A DNA stretch of 64,000 bases. Origin: UTCHB3 sp964431385 (GTDB lineage Bacteria > Bacteroidota > Ignavibacteria > Ignavibacteriales > Ignavibacteriaceae). A program made the translations under genes and the position numbers. The notes under the pieces were generated by a model. It was not told the DNA's origin and did not search any database. It saw only the letters and a program-made list of their open reading frames with translations. Below, one piece after another: positions 9,450 through 18,383 of the stretch (positions within the stretch are counted from its first letter, which is position 1; each line of letters starts with the position of its first letter). The stretch lies in contig CAYSJM010000012.1 in NCBI GenBank assembly GCA_964431385.1, positions 1 through 64,000 on the forward strand. The letters are read 5' to 3'.

Positions 9450-9868
9450 TCTTCAATTCTTACCATATATTTCCAATTCTCATCAAGAATTTTAAATCCA
9501 TATTTGGCATATAATCCGTGAGCGTCTTTAGTAGCGAGCATAAATCTGCATCCTTTTACGCCCGGGTACGCGAAAATAAATTCAAGCAAGACCTTTGAGA
9601 GCCCCTTTCCGCGGTGTTCTTCCAAAATAAACACATCCGCCAGATAAGCAAATCGGGCAAAATCAGTGACTACTCTTGCGAATCCAACCATCTCTTCTCC
9701 AAAATTGACACTAAAACAAAGTGAATTTTTTACCGCTCTGATTATCGTTTCCGATGGGATGTTATTTGCCCAATAACTCCTTTTCAGATACCCGATCACT
9801 ACTGCATAATCCACTTTTTCACCGTCTGAAGAAAAGGTATATTCTCCAAAGGTTTTTTCACGAACCAT
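9440..9868 (-). CDS. GNAT-family N-acetyltransferase
   Basis: A 142-aa single-domain GCN5-related acetyltransferase that should transfer acetyl from acetyl-CoA to an amine. The acetyl-CoA pyrophosphate loop reads EEHRGKGLSKVLLEFIF (Q/RxxGxG/A motif A). The C-terminus AKYGFKILDENW is the usual motif B. The substrate cannot be told from sequence. The start at 9868 has an AGGAGG ribosome-binding site. It follows the AlkD-like gene by 3 bp, the last gene of a three-gene operon. Confidence 0.85.
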   Translation of the reverse strand: MVREKTFGEYTFSSDGEKVDYAVVIGYLKRSYWANNIPSETIIRAVKNSLCFSVNFGEEMVGFARVVTDFARFAYLADVFILEEHRGKGLSKVLLEFIFAYPGVKGCRFMLATKDAHGLYAKYGFKILDENWKYMVRIEEKK

Positions 9869-9871
9869 CGA

Positions 9872-10549
9872 TTAAACCTCCTTGATCCTCGCAACTATCT
9901 TAGGATCATTTAGTTCTTTCTTTGCATCCAATGCTATCCAGTTAATCTTTTCGTTGTCTGAAAGGATTCTTTCACAGGTTATCAAAGCATGCTGCCTGAG
10001 AGTTTTATTCTTCTTTCCGATCTGTCTGATTCCCCAATTTACTGCTTTTTTAACAAAATTTCTTTTGTCGCTTGCACCTTCAAAGAGATCATCCAACCAG
10101 TCGATGAATAAAGAATTAGGGAGTTTTTTCCCGTGAACAGCAAGAACAGCCATCAATACAAATCCCTGACGGCGGATGAACTCTTCTTCACTGTTTATCC
10201 ACTGGTTCACTTTTTCTATAACCCAATCGCATCTTCTGAAGAGATAGATCGCAGCCCCGTCAGTCAGATCCCACGATTTCATATCCGGCATCCATTCTTC
10301 AGCATCTTCCATCGTGAACTCTTTAGGATCAGCAATCATGAAGGAGAGAATTCTCGCATCATGATTCCCGCTCTTCCACAATGAGAGAGCGAGTTGATGA
10401 TCCTTCTTAATCATTTTAGCTATCGACTTGATTCCGGGGAGTGGCACTCCATAAGATGTAACAGCTCTAATGCCATACCTTGCCCTTCCCTCCCTCACAT
10501 CGGTTCTTCCGAGTGACTCAAGTTTGCCGAGAACTTCTTCAGTTGTCAT
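9872..10549 (-). CDS. AlkD-like DNA alkylation repair protein
   Basis: A 225-aa all-helical HEAT-repeat DNA glycosylase-like protein, probably excising N3/N7-alkylated purines. Family residues are visible: the SWDLTDGAA segment (Trp and Asp of the lesion-binding cleft) and NWGIRQIGKKN near the C-terminus (second conserved Trp). The N-terminal RYGI...YGVPLPGIKSIAK is also typical. The ATG overlaps the stop of the aldo/keto reductase by 4 bp (ATGA), indicating translational coupling. Alkylation specificity is inferred from the family. Confidence 0.88.
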   Translation of the reverse strand: MTTEEVLGKLESLGRTDVREGRARYGIRAVTSYGVPLPGIKSIAKMIKKDHQLALSLWKSGNHDARILSFMIADPKEFTMEDAEEWMPDMKSWDLTDGAAIYLFRRCDWVIEKVNQWINSEEEFIRRQGFVLMAVLAVHGKKLPNSLFIDWLDDLFEGASDKRNFVKKAVNWGIRQIGKKNKTLRQHALITCERILSDNEKINWIALDAKKELNDPKIVARIKEV

Positions 10550-11577
10550 TTTTTTCTGTCATTTTCGAATTTATCAAACATACCACCGTAGAGGAGATCC
10601 GTAGCAACAGCACCCTTTAGTAGATCATGCGGAAACCCGGGTTCAATTGCTGTCAGATCATCAAGTTCACGCATATATTCTGCCGGAATCTCGAAATTAA
10701 CACAGCCAAGAGAGTCGATTATCTGTTCCTCTTTCCTCGCTCCGATCACAGGGATAATTCTGAATCTGTTTTGTCTGTGCCAGTTCATTGCAACCTGAGC
10801 AGCCGATATACCAAGTTTCCCGGCAATTTCAACTACTTTTTTGGTGATTTCATTATTCCGCTCATTTCTACGGATACTTGCGGGCGTTATTCTACCAACA
10901 GTGCTTGGGTCTTTCAGATACTTCCCTGAAAGAACTCCACCTGCAATTGGTGCCCAGGAAGTGCAAGTAATTTCATACTGCTCACACATTGGCAGCAGGT
11001 CTCTTTCCGCATCCCTTTTTAAAAGATTATACTCAGCTTGAAGTGCAACAAACTGTGACCACCCCCGCAACTCAGCCATTACCTGTGCTCCTGAAATTAC
11101 CCATGCAGGTGTGTCCGAAATTGCGATGTAGGTTATTTTTCCCATTCTGACAAGGTCATCCAACCCTCTTAAAACTTCATCCATTGGTGTGGTAAAATCC
11201 CACATGTGGAGGTAAAAAACATCAATATAGTCTGTGTTCAGCCTCTTAAGACTCCCCTCAACCGAGCGGAACATATTCTTCCTGCTGTTGCCGGCGTCGT
11301 TTAAATCGCCTTTTTTAGTGTAAAGGCTGTATTTTGTGGCAACTACAAATTTATCCCTTTCTGCTCCCATAAATTCGGCGAGATATTTTTCACTCGTTCC
11401 TTCAGTATATCTGTTTGCTGTATCAATAAAGTTTCCACCGGCTTCAACAAACCTGTCAAATACCTTGCGGCTCTCTTCTTTGTCGCCACCACTTCCCCAC
11501 TCTGTTCCGAATGACATTGCTCCCAAACAGAGTTCTGAGACTTTTAGTCCCGATTTTCCCAATAACCTGTATTTCAT
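10546..11577 (-). CDS. aldo/keto reductase
   Basis: A 343-aa NADPH-dependent oxidoreductase of the aldo/keto reductase superfamily, similar to the YghZ/Kv-beta group. Catalytic tetrad elements are visible: Asp and Tyr in FIDTANRYTEG, Lys in VATKYS and His in YLHMWD. It has the usual (alpha/beta)8-barrel length. The frame extends 34 codons upstream through a hydrophobic low-complexity stretch, but the ATG at 11577 gives the family N-terminus MKYRLLGKSGLKVS and follows a GAGAGAAG purine-rich site. It is the first gene of the AKR-AlkD-GNAT operon. The physiological substrate is unknown. Confidence 0.92.
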   Translation of the reverse strand: MKYRLLGKSGLKVSELCLGAMSFGTEWGSGGDKEESRKVFDRFVEAGGNFIDTANRYTEGTSEKYLAEFMGAERDKFVVATKYSLYTKKGDLNDAGNSRKNMFRSVEGSLKRLNTDYIDVFYLHMWDFTTPMDEVLRGLDDLVRMGKITYIAISDTPAWVISGAQVMAELRGWSQFVALQAEYNLLKRDAERDLLPMCEQYEITCTSWAPIAGGVLSGKYLKDPSTVGRITPASIRRNERNNEITKKVVEIAGKLGISAAQVAMNWHRQNRFRIIPVIGARKEEQIIDSLGCVNFEIPAEYMRELDDLTAIEPGFPHDLLKGAVATDLLYGGMFDKFENDRKK

Positions 11578-11735
11578 CTTCTTCTCTCTCAAATATTTCT
11601 TAATAAATTTGTGAAATATACAAAAGTTTAAGAACAGGTTCGTAAAAAGGGAGAAAAAACTCCATATCCTCTCTATCACGCCTTAAAAGTTTATATTTGA
11701 TATCAGTTTTCTATTATTTCCCCACAGGCAGAAAC

Positions 11736-14720
11736 ATGAAGCAGATAATAGCTTTTTTTATTGTTGTATTGGTATTTTCTTCAACCCTATCAGCACAGAA
11801 CCCCATCCGTGTTAAAATAAATGAAGTGATGGCATCGAACACAAACACTATTCGGGACCCCCAGTTCAACGAGTTTGGCGATTGGGTAGAACTTTACAAT
11901 CCCGATTCTGTTGCAGCCGACATTTCCGGATATTTTCTAACCGACATTTTCAGTGACGCCCAAAAATGGCAGCTCCCTTCTTCCGGTGTTATCATCCCCG
12001 CAAACGGATTTTTAATAATCTGGTGCGATGATCATAATACCGGATTGCACGCCAACTTTAAACTGACTGCAAGTGGTGAAATGGTGGGTCTTTATGCACC
12101 GGGCGGAATTGCCGTTGATACGATGAGTTTTGGTGTTCAAACAAGCGATATTTCATACGGAAGATTTCCCGACGGTGATAACAACTGGTTCACCTTTTAC
12201 CCCGCCACCCCCGGCACAATAAATTATGAGTCAAACATAACTGCAAGATGCCCGGAACCTGTTTTCGACATCTCAGGGGGATTTTTCACCAATTCGCAAC
12301 TCGTAACCCTAACCTCAACACTTGTTGGAAGTGAAATCAGATACACGAAAAACGGTGCTGAACCAAAAGAAAACTCTCTTCTCTATTCCGCACCAATTCA
12401 TGTTGATTCAACAACAGTTATTCGTGCTAAAACATTCAAACTTCAAAATCTTCCTTCTAAGGTGGTAACGAATACATATTTTATTAATGTAAACACAGAC
12501 CTCCCCGTTTTTTCACTTTCCACAGATCCGGCAAATTTTTTCAGCGACACTTCCGGAATTTATGTGATTGGGACAAATGGAATTACAGCTTATTGCTCGA
12601 CTGCACCACGCAACTGGAACCAGGACTGGGAACGACCAATCACGCTCGAGTTCTTTGAGAATGATAAGTCCCGTGCTTTCAGAGTTAATGCCGGAGTTAA
12701 AATTTACGGTGGTTGTACCCGGCTTTATCCTGAAAAATCGCTCGCGATTTACATGAGAGACAAATATGGCGACTCAAAGATTAGATATAAAATCTTTAAA
12801 GACTCTTATCTCTACGAATTTAACAATCTGGTTCTCAGAAATGCGGGTCAGGACTGGTACCGCACCATGGTAAGAGAGGGAATGATCAGCTCGCTTATTA
12901 AGGGGAAAATGAATGTTGATCAACAGGAGTATCGCCCTTCGATCCTGTTTCTAAATGGACAATACTGGGGAATCCACAACATCAGAGAAAAATTGAACGA
13001 ACATTACATCGAGTACCATTATAATATCGCAGAAACCGATCTCGATTTGATCGAATATTCAAAAGTTGCTGATGTTAGCACGGGAGACTCCGTTGCATAT
13101 TATGAGATGTATAACTTTCTCAAAAACAACGACTTAACCATCCCCGCAAATTACGAACACGCCAAATCGATTATCGATATCGACTCCTATATCGACTATA
13201 ATGTAGCTGAAATTTTTGGTGCAAACGGTGATTGGCCCGCAAACAATGTAAAACTTTGGAAAGAAAGAAAACCGGGTGCAAAGTGGAGATGGTTACTTTA
13301 TGATCTCGACTTTTGTTTCAATGGCAATTCAAAAGGAATGTATAATACCAATACTCTTGGCTATGCTCTTGACACAGTGAACACTATTTCGACTAATCCA
13401 CCCTGGGCAACTTTGATCTTCAGACGGTTGATGACAAATTTGACATTCAGAAATGAATTTATACAAAGAATGGCTGCCCACATCTCTACAACCTTTGAAG
13501 CAGGGCGTTCGCTCGCTATTCTTGACAGCATCAGAGGTCTCCTCGTTAATGAAATGCCAAAACACAAAACCCGCTGGCCAAACTCAATCTCCTTTGGAGC
13601 AACCTGGGATGTGCAGATTGATCTGATAAAGGAATTCATCAATTTGAGACCCGGTTACATGAGACAGTTTTTTAATGAACGATTTGGGCTACCCGGTTCT
13701 TATTCTGTCCACCTGACTTCAAATGATTCAACAGCCGGCAGAGTAATTGCCCATACTGTTCGTATGAATTGGAATACAAAACCCGTCTTTTTCAAAGGTG
13801 TACCTCTTAAACTTTGGGCTATGCCTAATCCCGGGTATCGTTTTGTCAGATGGGAAGGATTTGTCTCCGGCTCAGGTGAAAAAATTGAAATAATGCCAAC
13901 TGCTAATATTACTTTAAGAGCCATCTTCGAACCCTGGTCACCAACAGACTCGACATTGGTTATAAACGAGATTAACTATAAAAGTAATTCACTTTACGAC
14001 ACGGGTGACTGGGTGGAAATTTTTAATCCAACCCATCAGGCGGTTAATTTGTCAGGTTATAAATTTAAAGATTCGGGAGAGGGAAATTTATTCACACTTC
14101 CTGAAGGAACAACCATACCACCGGCAGGATATCTCACCATTTGTGAAGATTCAACAAAGTTTAAATTCTTTCACCCTGAAGCTACCAATTTCATCGGTAA
14201 CCTACAGTTTGGGCTCTCAAGCGACGGCGAAGCCATCTTCTTGATCGACCCTGCGGGTTCAATCCTCGATAGCGTTACTTATGGTATCTCACTGCCGTGG
14301 GATCCTAAAGCCAATGGAAATGGATATACACTTGCGTTAATTAATCCTGAATTGGATAATGCAATGCCAACCTCATGGGTTTCCGGCAAAAGACTCGGCA
14401 CCCCTTCCGCAAGAAATGATGTGTATTCTGATATTAAAAAGACCTCAAATCTTCCGAGTGATTTTAGTTTGAGTCAAAATTTCCCAAATCCGTTTAATCC
14501 GGAGACAAAAATTCTGGTGACACTCCCACAACGAAATGAAGTAAAGTTAAAAGTTTATGATGTGCTGGGAAATCAGGTGAGTGTATTGGCTGATGGCGAA
14601 TTTGAGGCTGGCAGTTATGAATTTATTTTCGATGCCACCGGGTTGCCCAGTGGCATCTACTTCTATCAGATGTCTGCAGGAAAATTCAATTCTGTAAAGA
14701 AAATGGTCGTCCTGAAGTAG
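11736..14720 (+). CDS. T9SS-exported CotH-family protein with lamin-tail domains
   Basis: A 994-aa secreted multidomain protein. After a signal peptide (MKQIIAFF...LSAQ) come a lamin-tail domain (about 25-140, INEVMASNT...GDWVELYNP), a chitobiase/hexosaminidase C-terminal-like domain (about 170-245), and a CotH kinase-like region (about 290-660) with the characteristic WRWLLYDLDFCF segment. An InlB-type beta repeat (about 680-740, GYRFVRWEG...RAIFEP) is followed by a second lamin-tail domain (about 745-870) and a type A T9SS sorting domain starting QNFPNPFNPET. CotH proteins in spores phosphorylate coat proteins; here the role at the cell surface is unknown. The start at 11736 was chosen for its signal peptide. 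Confidence 0.9.
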   Translation: MKQIIAFFIVVLVFSSTLSAQNPIRVKINEVMASNTNTIRDPQFNEFGDWVELYNPDSVAADISGYFLTDIFSDAQKWQLPSSGVIIPANGFLIIWCDDHNTGLHANFKLTASGEMVGLYAPGGIAVDTMSFGVQTSDISYGRFPDGDNNWFTFYPATPGTINYESNITARCPEPVFDISGGFFTNSQLVTLTSTLVGSEIRYTKNGAEPKENSLLYSAPIHVDSTTVIRAKTFKLQNLPSKVVTNTYFINVNTDLPVFSLSTDPANFFSDTSGIYVIGTNGITAYCSTAPRNWNQDWERPITLEFFENDKSRAFRVNAGVKIYGGCTRLYPEKSLAIYMRDKYGDSKIRYKIFKDSYLYEFNNLVLRNAGQDWYRTMVREGMISSLIKGKMNVDQQEYRPSILFLNGQYWGIHNIREKLNEHYIEYHYNIAETDLDLIEYSKVADVSTGDSVAYYEMYNFLKNNDLTIPANYEHAKSIIDIDSYIDYNVAEIFGANGDWPANNVKLWKERKPGAKWRWLLYDLDFCFNGNSKGMYNTNTLGYALDTVNTISTNPPWATLIFRRLMTNLTFRNEFIQRMAAHISTTFEAGRSLAILDSIRGLLVNEMPKHKTRWPNSISFGATWDVQIDLIKEFINLRPGYMRQFFNERFGLPGSYSVHLTSNDSTAGRVIAHTVRMNWNTKPVFFKGVPLKLWAMPNPGYRFVRWEGFVSGSGEKIEIMPTANITLRAIFEPWSPTDSTLVINEINYKSNSLYDTGDWVEIFNPTHQAVNLSGYKFKDSGEGNLFTLPEGTTIPPAGYLTICEDSTKFKFFHPEATNFIGNLQFGLSSDGEAIFLIDPAGSILDSVTYGISLPWDPKANGNGYTLALINPELDNAMPTSWVSGKRLGTPSARNDVYSDIKKTSNLPSDFSLSQNFPNPFNPETKILVTLPQRNEVKLKVYDVLGNQVSVLADGEFEAGSYEFIFDATGLPSGIYFYQMSAGKFNSVKKMVVLK

Positions 14721-14732
14721 GAACAACCATCG

Positions 14733-16880
14733 TCAGGAAACAGTGATACCGGTCGCCTTGTCACAAGCATAAACTAATGCCTGACGGGTGAAAGGTTTTG
14801 AAATGTAGTCGCTACAGCCGGCTTTCAGGAATATCTCCCTGTCGCCAACCATCGCATAGGCTGTAACTGCGATTACCGGTATATTCTGATAGTTTGGCAA
14901 CTTTTTCAGAGCATCGAGTACCTGGAAACCTGTGACTCCTTTGCCAAGATTGATATCGAGAAGAATCAGTGAATATTGGTTCTTCTCTATCAAACTTAGT
15001 GCTTCCTGAATTGTTACTGCTGAATCGACGATATAATTTTCTCTTAGAAACGCTCGTGCAACATCAATTGTAACTTCATCATCGTCGATGATGATGATAT
15101 TTTGTTTTTCCCTCATTGTAACGACATTCTCTCCTTCTTGTGATGATGATTCTACTAAATCAGAGTTTAATGACTTGTGCTCCCCCGCTTCTCTGTCCAA
15201 CGGGAGCCTGAATGAAAATGTGGAACCAAATCCGAGCTTGCTCGAAACATTAATGGTTCCCCCCATTTTGGATATAAATTTCTTCGTTAGTGATAATCCC
15301 AGACCTGTACCTTCGTATCCACGACCCCAACCCTCGCTCGCTTGTCTGAATTCTTCCCAAATAATTTTTTGATCTTCTGCGGAAATACCTATTCCTGTAT
15401 CTTTTACTTCTACAACAAGCCATTTTCTATTCAGAGTTACTTCTTCAAATGCAGAAATGGCGAGCCCCCCTTTGTGAGTGAACTTAATCCCATTATCGAT
15501 TAGATTACAAAGAATCTGATCAAAAAGACGCACATCCATTTGCATGAATAAATCGGAAATGCCGGTGTTTACCCTGATTGAAAGTCCCTTAAACCTGGCA
15601 GCGGATTCAAACCTGTCAACAACTTCGTTTATCAATCCAATAATCTCAACTGTAGTATAATTTAGCTCTGTTTTACCTGACTCAATTCTGGAAAGATCGA
15701 GAATTAAGTTTAGAGTTTGCATCAATCTCGAAGCCGAGTTAAAAATAATGGAACCGATTCGCTTTGTTTCATCGCTATGCTCCGACTCCATCATCATCTC
15801 TGAATAACCTATTATACCTATCATAGGTGTTCTAAGTTCGTGGCTCATATTCGCAAGAAAACTCGATTTCAGCTTATTTGCTTCTTCCGCTTTCTCTTTT
15901 GCTTCAATCAGCTCTTGCTCTGCCTTCTTTCTTTCTGTAAGATCCTGTGCCATCCCGATAATAGCATCCTGATCGTAGAAAGTGCCTTTATATAACTTCA
16001 GAACCTGCGGAAATATCTCACCATTGCTCCTGATACCCCAAGAATCAAATTCCTGAGTCTCCCCCTCAATCGCATTGTGTACTCTTTTTTTAAACTCTTC
16101 GATGTTATTTAGCCCCGGGGCAGCGAGAAAATCGGGTGATTTGCCGATGATTTGCTCTCGTGAAAAGCCGTACATCTTTGTCGCACCCTTATTGACATCG
16201 AGCAGTTCCCCCCTAAGATTTTGCACGAAGATCGCTTCATCAACTGTATCAAACAATCCTTTAAAACTTTTTTCTCTCTTCGCCAAGGCTAAAAGTGTTA
16301 ATCTGTGCTTCTCTCCTGCTGTCAACATCCATCCTAAAAGCATTTCACCAACGGGATGAATAAGCAAAACAGGTATGCCAATTTTTGAGATAGTGTGCAT
16401 CCTTGTAGCATCGGGAAGAAGAATTGTGCAAGCCATCATAAATATATGCACAAATAATCCAAATAGATACAACTCACCCAGTGAGAGATCGCCCAGTTTA
16501 TCACGACGGACATGACGCCAGACTATTCCGGTAGTACCCGTAACTATCACTACTGCAACGCCCATCAGCACACCATCACCCCCCATGCCAATTCTCATAA
16601 TTCCAAGCATCAACATTCCAATTACTGTTGGAATCGTCCCAAAAAAGAGTCCTGACACGGATAATAGCACTGAACGAGTATCGAAGATAACGCCTTCGGA
16701 AAGCACCCATGGGGTACCCATTAATGCAATACCAATCGACCCCGTAACCAACCCCATAAGCACTTGCTTAACATACTTGTTGGGGATAAAACTCATCCCA
16801 CGAATCAAGTCATAGATTAGACCAAGAGCCACCAGAAGGGCAGTATTTTGCACCAAGCCGAGGAAAATTGAATTTCCCAT
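14733..16880 (-). CDS. membrane hybrid histidine kinase (5TMR-LYT, PAS, kinase, receiver)
   Basis: A 715-aa inner-membrane hybrid kinase. The N-terminal ~200 residues form a 5TM-LYT (LytS/YhcK-type) sensor with five to six hydrophobic helices and the family stretch YDLIRGMSFIPNKY. A PAS domain (about 215-330) precedes HisKA with H347 in NMSHELRTPM, HATPase with DTGIGIS and GTGLGLSLT, and a C-terminal receiver (about 590-710) with D642 in LLDINLG. No HPt or output regulator is adjacent, so the phosphate must go to a partner elsewhere. It converges with the CotH gene, only 12 bp apart. Confidence 0.92.
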   Translation of the reverse strand: MGNSIFLGLVQNTALLVALGLIYDLIRGMSFIPNKYVKQVLMGLVTGSIGIALMGTPWVLSEGVIFDTRSVLLSVSGLFFGTIPTVIGMLMLGIMRIGMGGDGVLMGVAVVIVTGTTGIVWRHVRRDKLGDLSLGELYLFGLFVHIFMMACTILLPDATRMHTISKIGIPVLLIHPVGEMLLGWMLTAGEKHRLTLLALAKREKSFKGLFDTVDEAIFVQNLRGELLDVNKGATKMYGFSREQIIGKSPDFLAAPGLNNIEEFKKRVHNAIEGETQEFDSWGIRSNGEIFPQVLKLYKGTFYDQDAIIGMAQDLTERKKAEQELIEAKEKAEEANKLKSSFLANMSHELRTPMIGIIGYSEMMMESEHSDETKRIGSIIFNSASRLMQTLNLILDLSRIESGKTELNYTTVEIIGLINEVVDRFESAARFKGLSIRVNTGISDLFMQMDVRLFDQILCNLIDNGIKFTHKGGLAISAFEEVTLNRKWLVVEVKDTGIGISAEDQKIIWEEFRQASEGWGRGYEGTGLGLSLTKKFISKMGGTINVSSKLGFGSTFSFRLPLDREAGEHKSLNSDLVESSSQEGENVVTMREKQNIIIIDDDEVTIDVARAFLRENYIVDSAVTIQEALSLIEKNQYSLILLDINLGKGVTGFQVLDALKKLPNYQNIPVIAVTAYAMVGDREIFLKAGCSDYISKPFTRQALVYACDKATGITVS

Positions 16881-17008
16881 TATTCGGATTCCGGTCTCAA
16901 GAGTTAATCTCTTTCTTAAATTAAAAGTGTCTTAAAAAAATAGGGTGTTTGTTGCGGAATATAACCAAATTATTCAAAATAATAACTGAATACGATGCAT
17001 AATTATTA

Positions 17009-17647
17009 TTATTTTGTCTGAAGTATATCCAACAGAATTGGTTTTAATCCTGAAAAGAAAAATTCAACCGCAATTACCATCACGATTAGACCCATCAGCC
17101 TCATCAATACATTATTACCCGTTTCCCCCAAGAGAGTTATAATCTTCGATGAACTCAGTAAAATCAGATATGTAGCGAGTAAAACAAGTACGATCACCAG
17201 CACCAACACTACCTTCATTTCCACCGTTACTGCCTGTTCCATCAGCACTATTGAGGTGGTTATGGCACCCGGACCCGTTATCATAGGTATCGCAAGTGGA
17301 GTAATGGAAATGTCATTTACATAACTTCTGATTTCAGATTCCTTTATCTTTACGGTCACTAATCGTGCCTGGAGCATGTCCATACCCATCATGAAAAAAA
17401 TTACACCACCCACCACTCTGAAACTGTTGACAGAGATTCCAAAAAACTTGAATAGCAGTTGCCCGGAAAAAGCAAAAAGCAGTAATGTTATCAGTGCTGC
17501 TATAGAAGCTTTTTTGGCAGTGCGTGCCCTGTTTTTTTCATCGAGTGCCGCCGTCATGGTCATAAAAACCGGCATCGTGGCTACAGGATTTATCAAAGTA
17601 AAAAACGCTACAAAGCTTAAGATTCCAAATTGGAGAAGTTCATTCAT
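17009..17647 (-). CDS. MarC-family integral membrane protein
   Basis: A 212-aa inner-membrane protein of the MarC/UPF0056 family with about six hydrophobic helices. Diagnostic segments are FFTLINPVATMPVF near the N-terminus, GVIFFMMGMDMLQARL in the middle and TPLAIPMITGPGAITT. The molecular function of the family is not established; the early link to multiple antibiotic resistance in E. coli was later withdrawn for MarC itself. It appears monocistronic, with about 125 bp separating it from the hybrid kinase downstream. Confidence 0.9.
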   Translation of the reverse strand: MNELLQFGILSFVAFFTLINPVATMPVFMTMTAALDEKNRARTAKKASIAALITLLLFAFSGQLLFKFFGISVNSFRVVGGVIFFMMGMDMLQARLVTVKIKESEIRSYVNDISITPLAIPMITGPGAITTSIVLMEQAVTVEMKVVLVLVIVLVLLATYLILLSSSKIITLLGETGNNVLMRLMGLIVMVIAVEFFFSGLKPILLDILQTK

Positions 17648-17872
17648 TGCAATTAAAATTGTTATAAAACTTGCGAAATATAATCAATAATAGCTTAAAA
17701 GGGAAAATTAAGTACCTGCTTTATCCACTACACCAGACTGTAACCAAAAAATCTCTTCACTCTTTAAATAACAAAAATAATTGCACTTTTGGATTATTTG
17801 CTAAATTCAAATTTTTATGTAAATTGAATTTTGTTTAATAGAATATATCATCATCCACTCTCAATTACTTTT

Positions 17873-18175
17873 ATGAAAATATTTCTCTATTCAGCGGTAG
17901 TAGCGATAGTTCTACTGATTGCCGGCTGCGATTTCCCTTTTCCGCGTGCAGAAAAACCAGGGCTGCCAAAAGGATTGGATGCTCACACCGAAAAGCTGGG
18001 AACTGCGTTCCATAAACCGGGATTTAAAGACCCCCTTTCACCCGTTTCAGGTTGTAGCAGCGGCTTGTGTCATCAGTCAAGTCTGAAAGGTGGAGCTGCG
18101 TTTATTGAAGGGAGAGATAGGATTGCACCATCTTGTTACCAATGCCACGGAGATCTCTGGAATGAAAAGGATTAA
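17873..18175 (+). CDS. small lipoprotein with two haem c motifs
   Basis: A 100-aa exported lipoprotein with lipobox LIAGC (lipid-modified C19). The mature part contains C61-x4-C66-H67 (CSSGLCH) and C88-x2-C91-H92 (CYQCH). CxxCH is the classical haem c site; CX4CH is a rarer variant known in multihaem cytochromes. H38 and H47 could be distal ligands, so a di-haem membrane-anchored electron carrier is plausible. The ATG at 17873 is chosen over an upstream start because it directly begins the signal peptide. The 3' end overlaps the DUF4266 gene by 14 bp. It is the first gene of the flavin/haem cluster. Haem attachment is inferred, not proven. Confidence 0.75.
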   Translation: MKIFLYSAVVAIVLLIAGCDFPFPRAEKPGLPKGLDAHTEKLGTAFHKPGFKDPLSPVSGCSSGLCHQSSLKGGAAFIEGRDRIAPSCYQCHGDLWNEKD

Positions 18176-18383
18176 ATTTTACCTCGCAGTATTTTTGTTT
18201 ACTTCGCTGCTACTGACAGGATGTGCGACGGTGAAACCTTGGGAAAAGGGACTGCTCGGTGATCCAATAATGATGATGGATTCGAATCCCCTCGAAAAAG
18301 GTATTTTTGAACATCACCTCGACTACCGTGAAGGTTCAGTTGGTGGCACGGGAGCACAGAGTGGAGGTTGTGGCTGTGGTTAG
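18162..18383 (+). CDS. DUF4266 small lipoprotein
   Basis: A 73-aa lipoprotein with lipobox LLTGC (C21) and the DUF4266 body VKPWEKGLL..P.M..DSNPLE. The glycine-rich C-terminus GGTGAQSGGCGCG has two cysteines, C70 and C72. DUF4266 genes commonly sit beside DUF3570 and ApbE, as here. The TGA tripeptide at T63 resembles part of the S/T-G-A-T/S sequence that ApbE flavinylates, but the residue after it is Q and the usual Asp three residues before is absent, so flavinylation here is speculative. The start at 18162 lies inside the preceding gene, and the stop overlaps the next start by 8 bp. Confidence 0.8.
   Translation: MKRIKFYLAVFLFTSLLLTGCATVKPWEKGLLGDPIMMMDSNPLEKGIFEHHLDYREGSVGGTGAQSGGCGCG

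Noticed and set aside
17711..17745. tRNA-like D-arm sequence on minus (TGGTGTAGTGGATAAAGC)
   Set aside because: No matching acceptor, anticodon or T arm within the needed distance, and no TTCGA loop; probably chance or a very old remnant.
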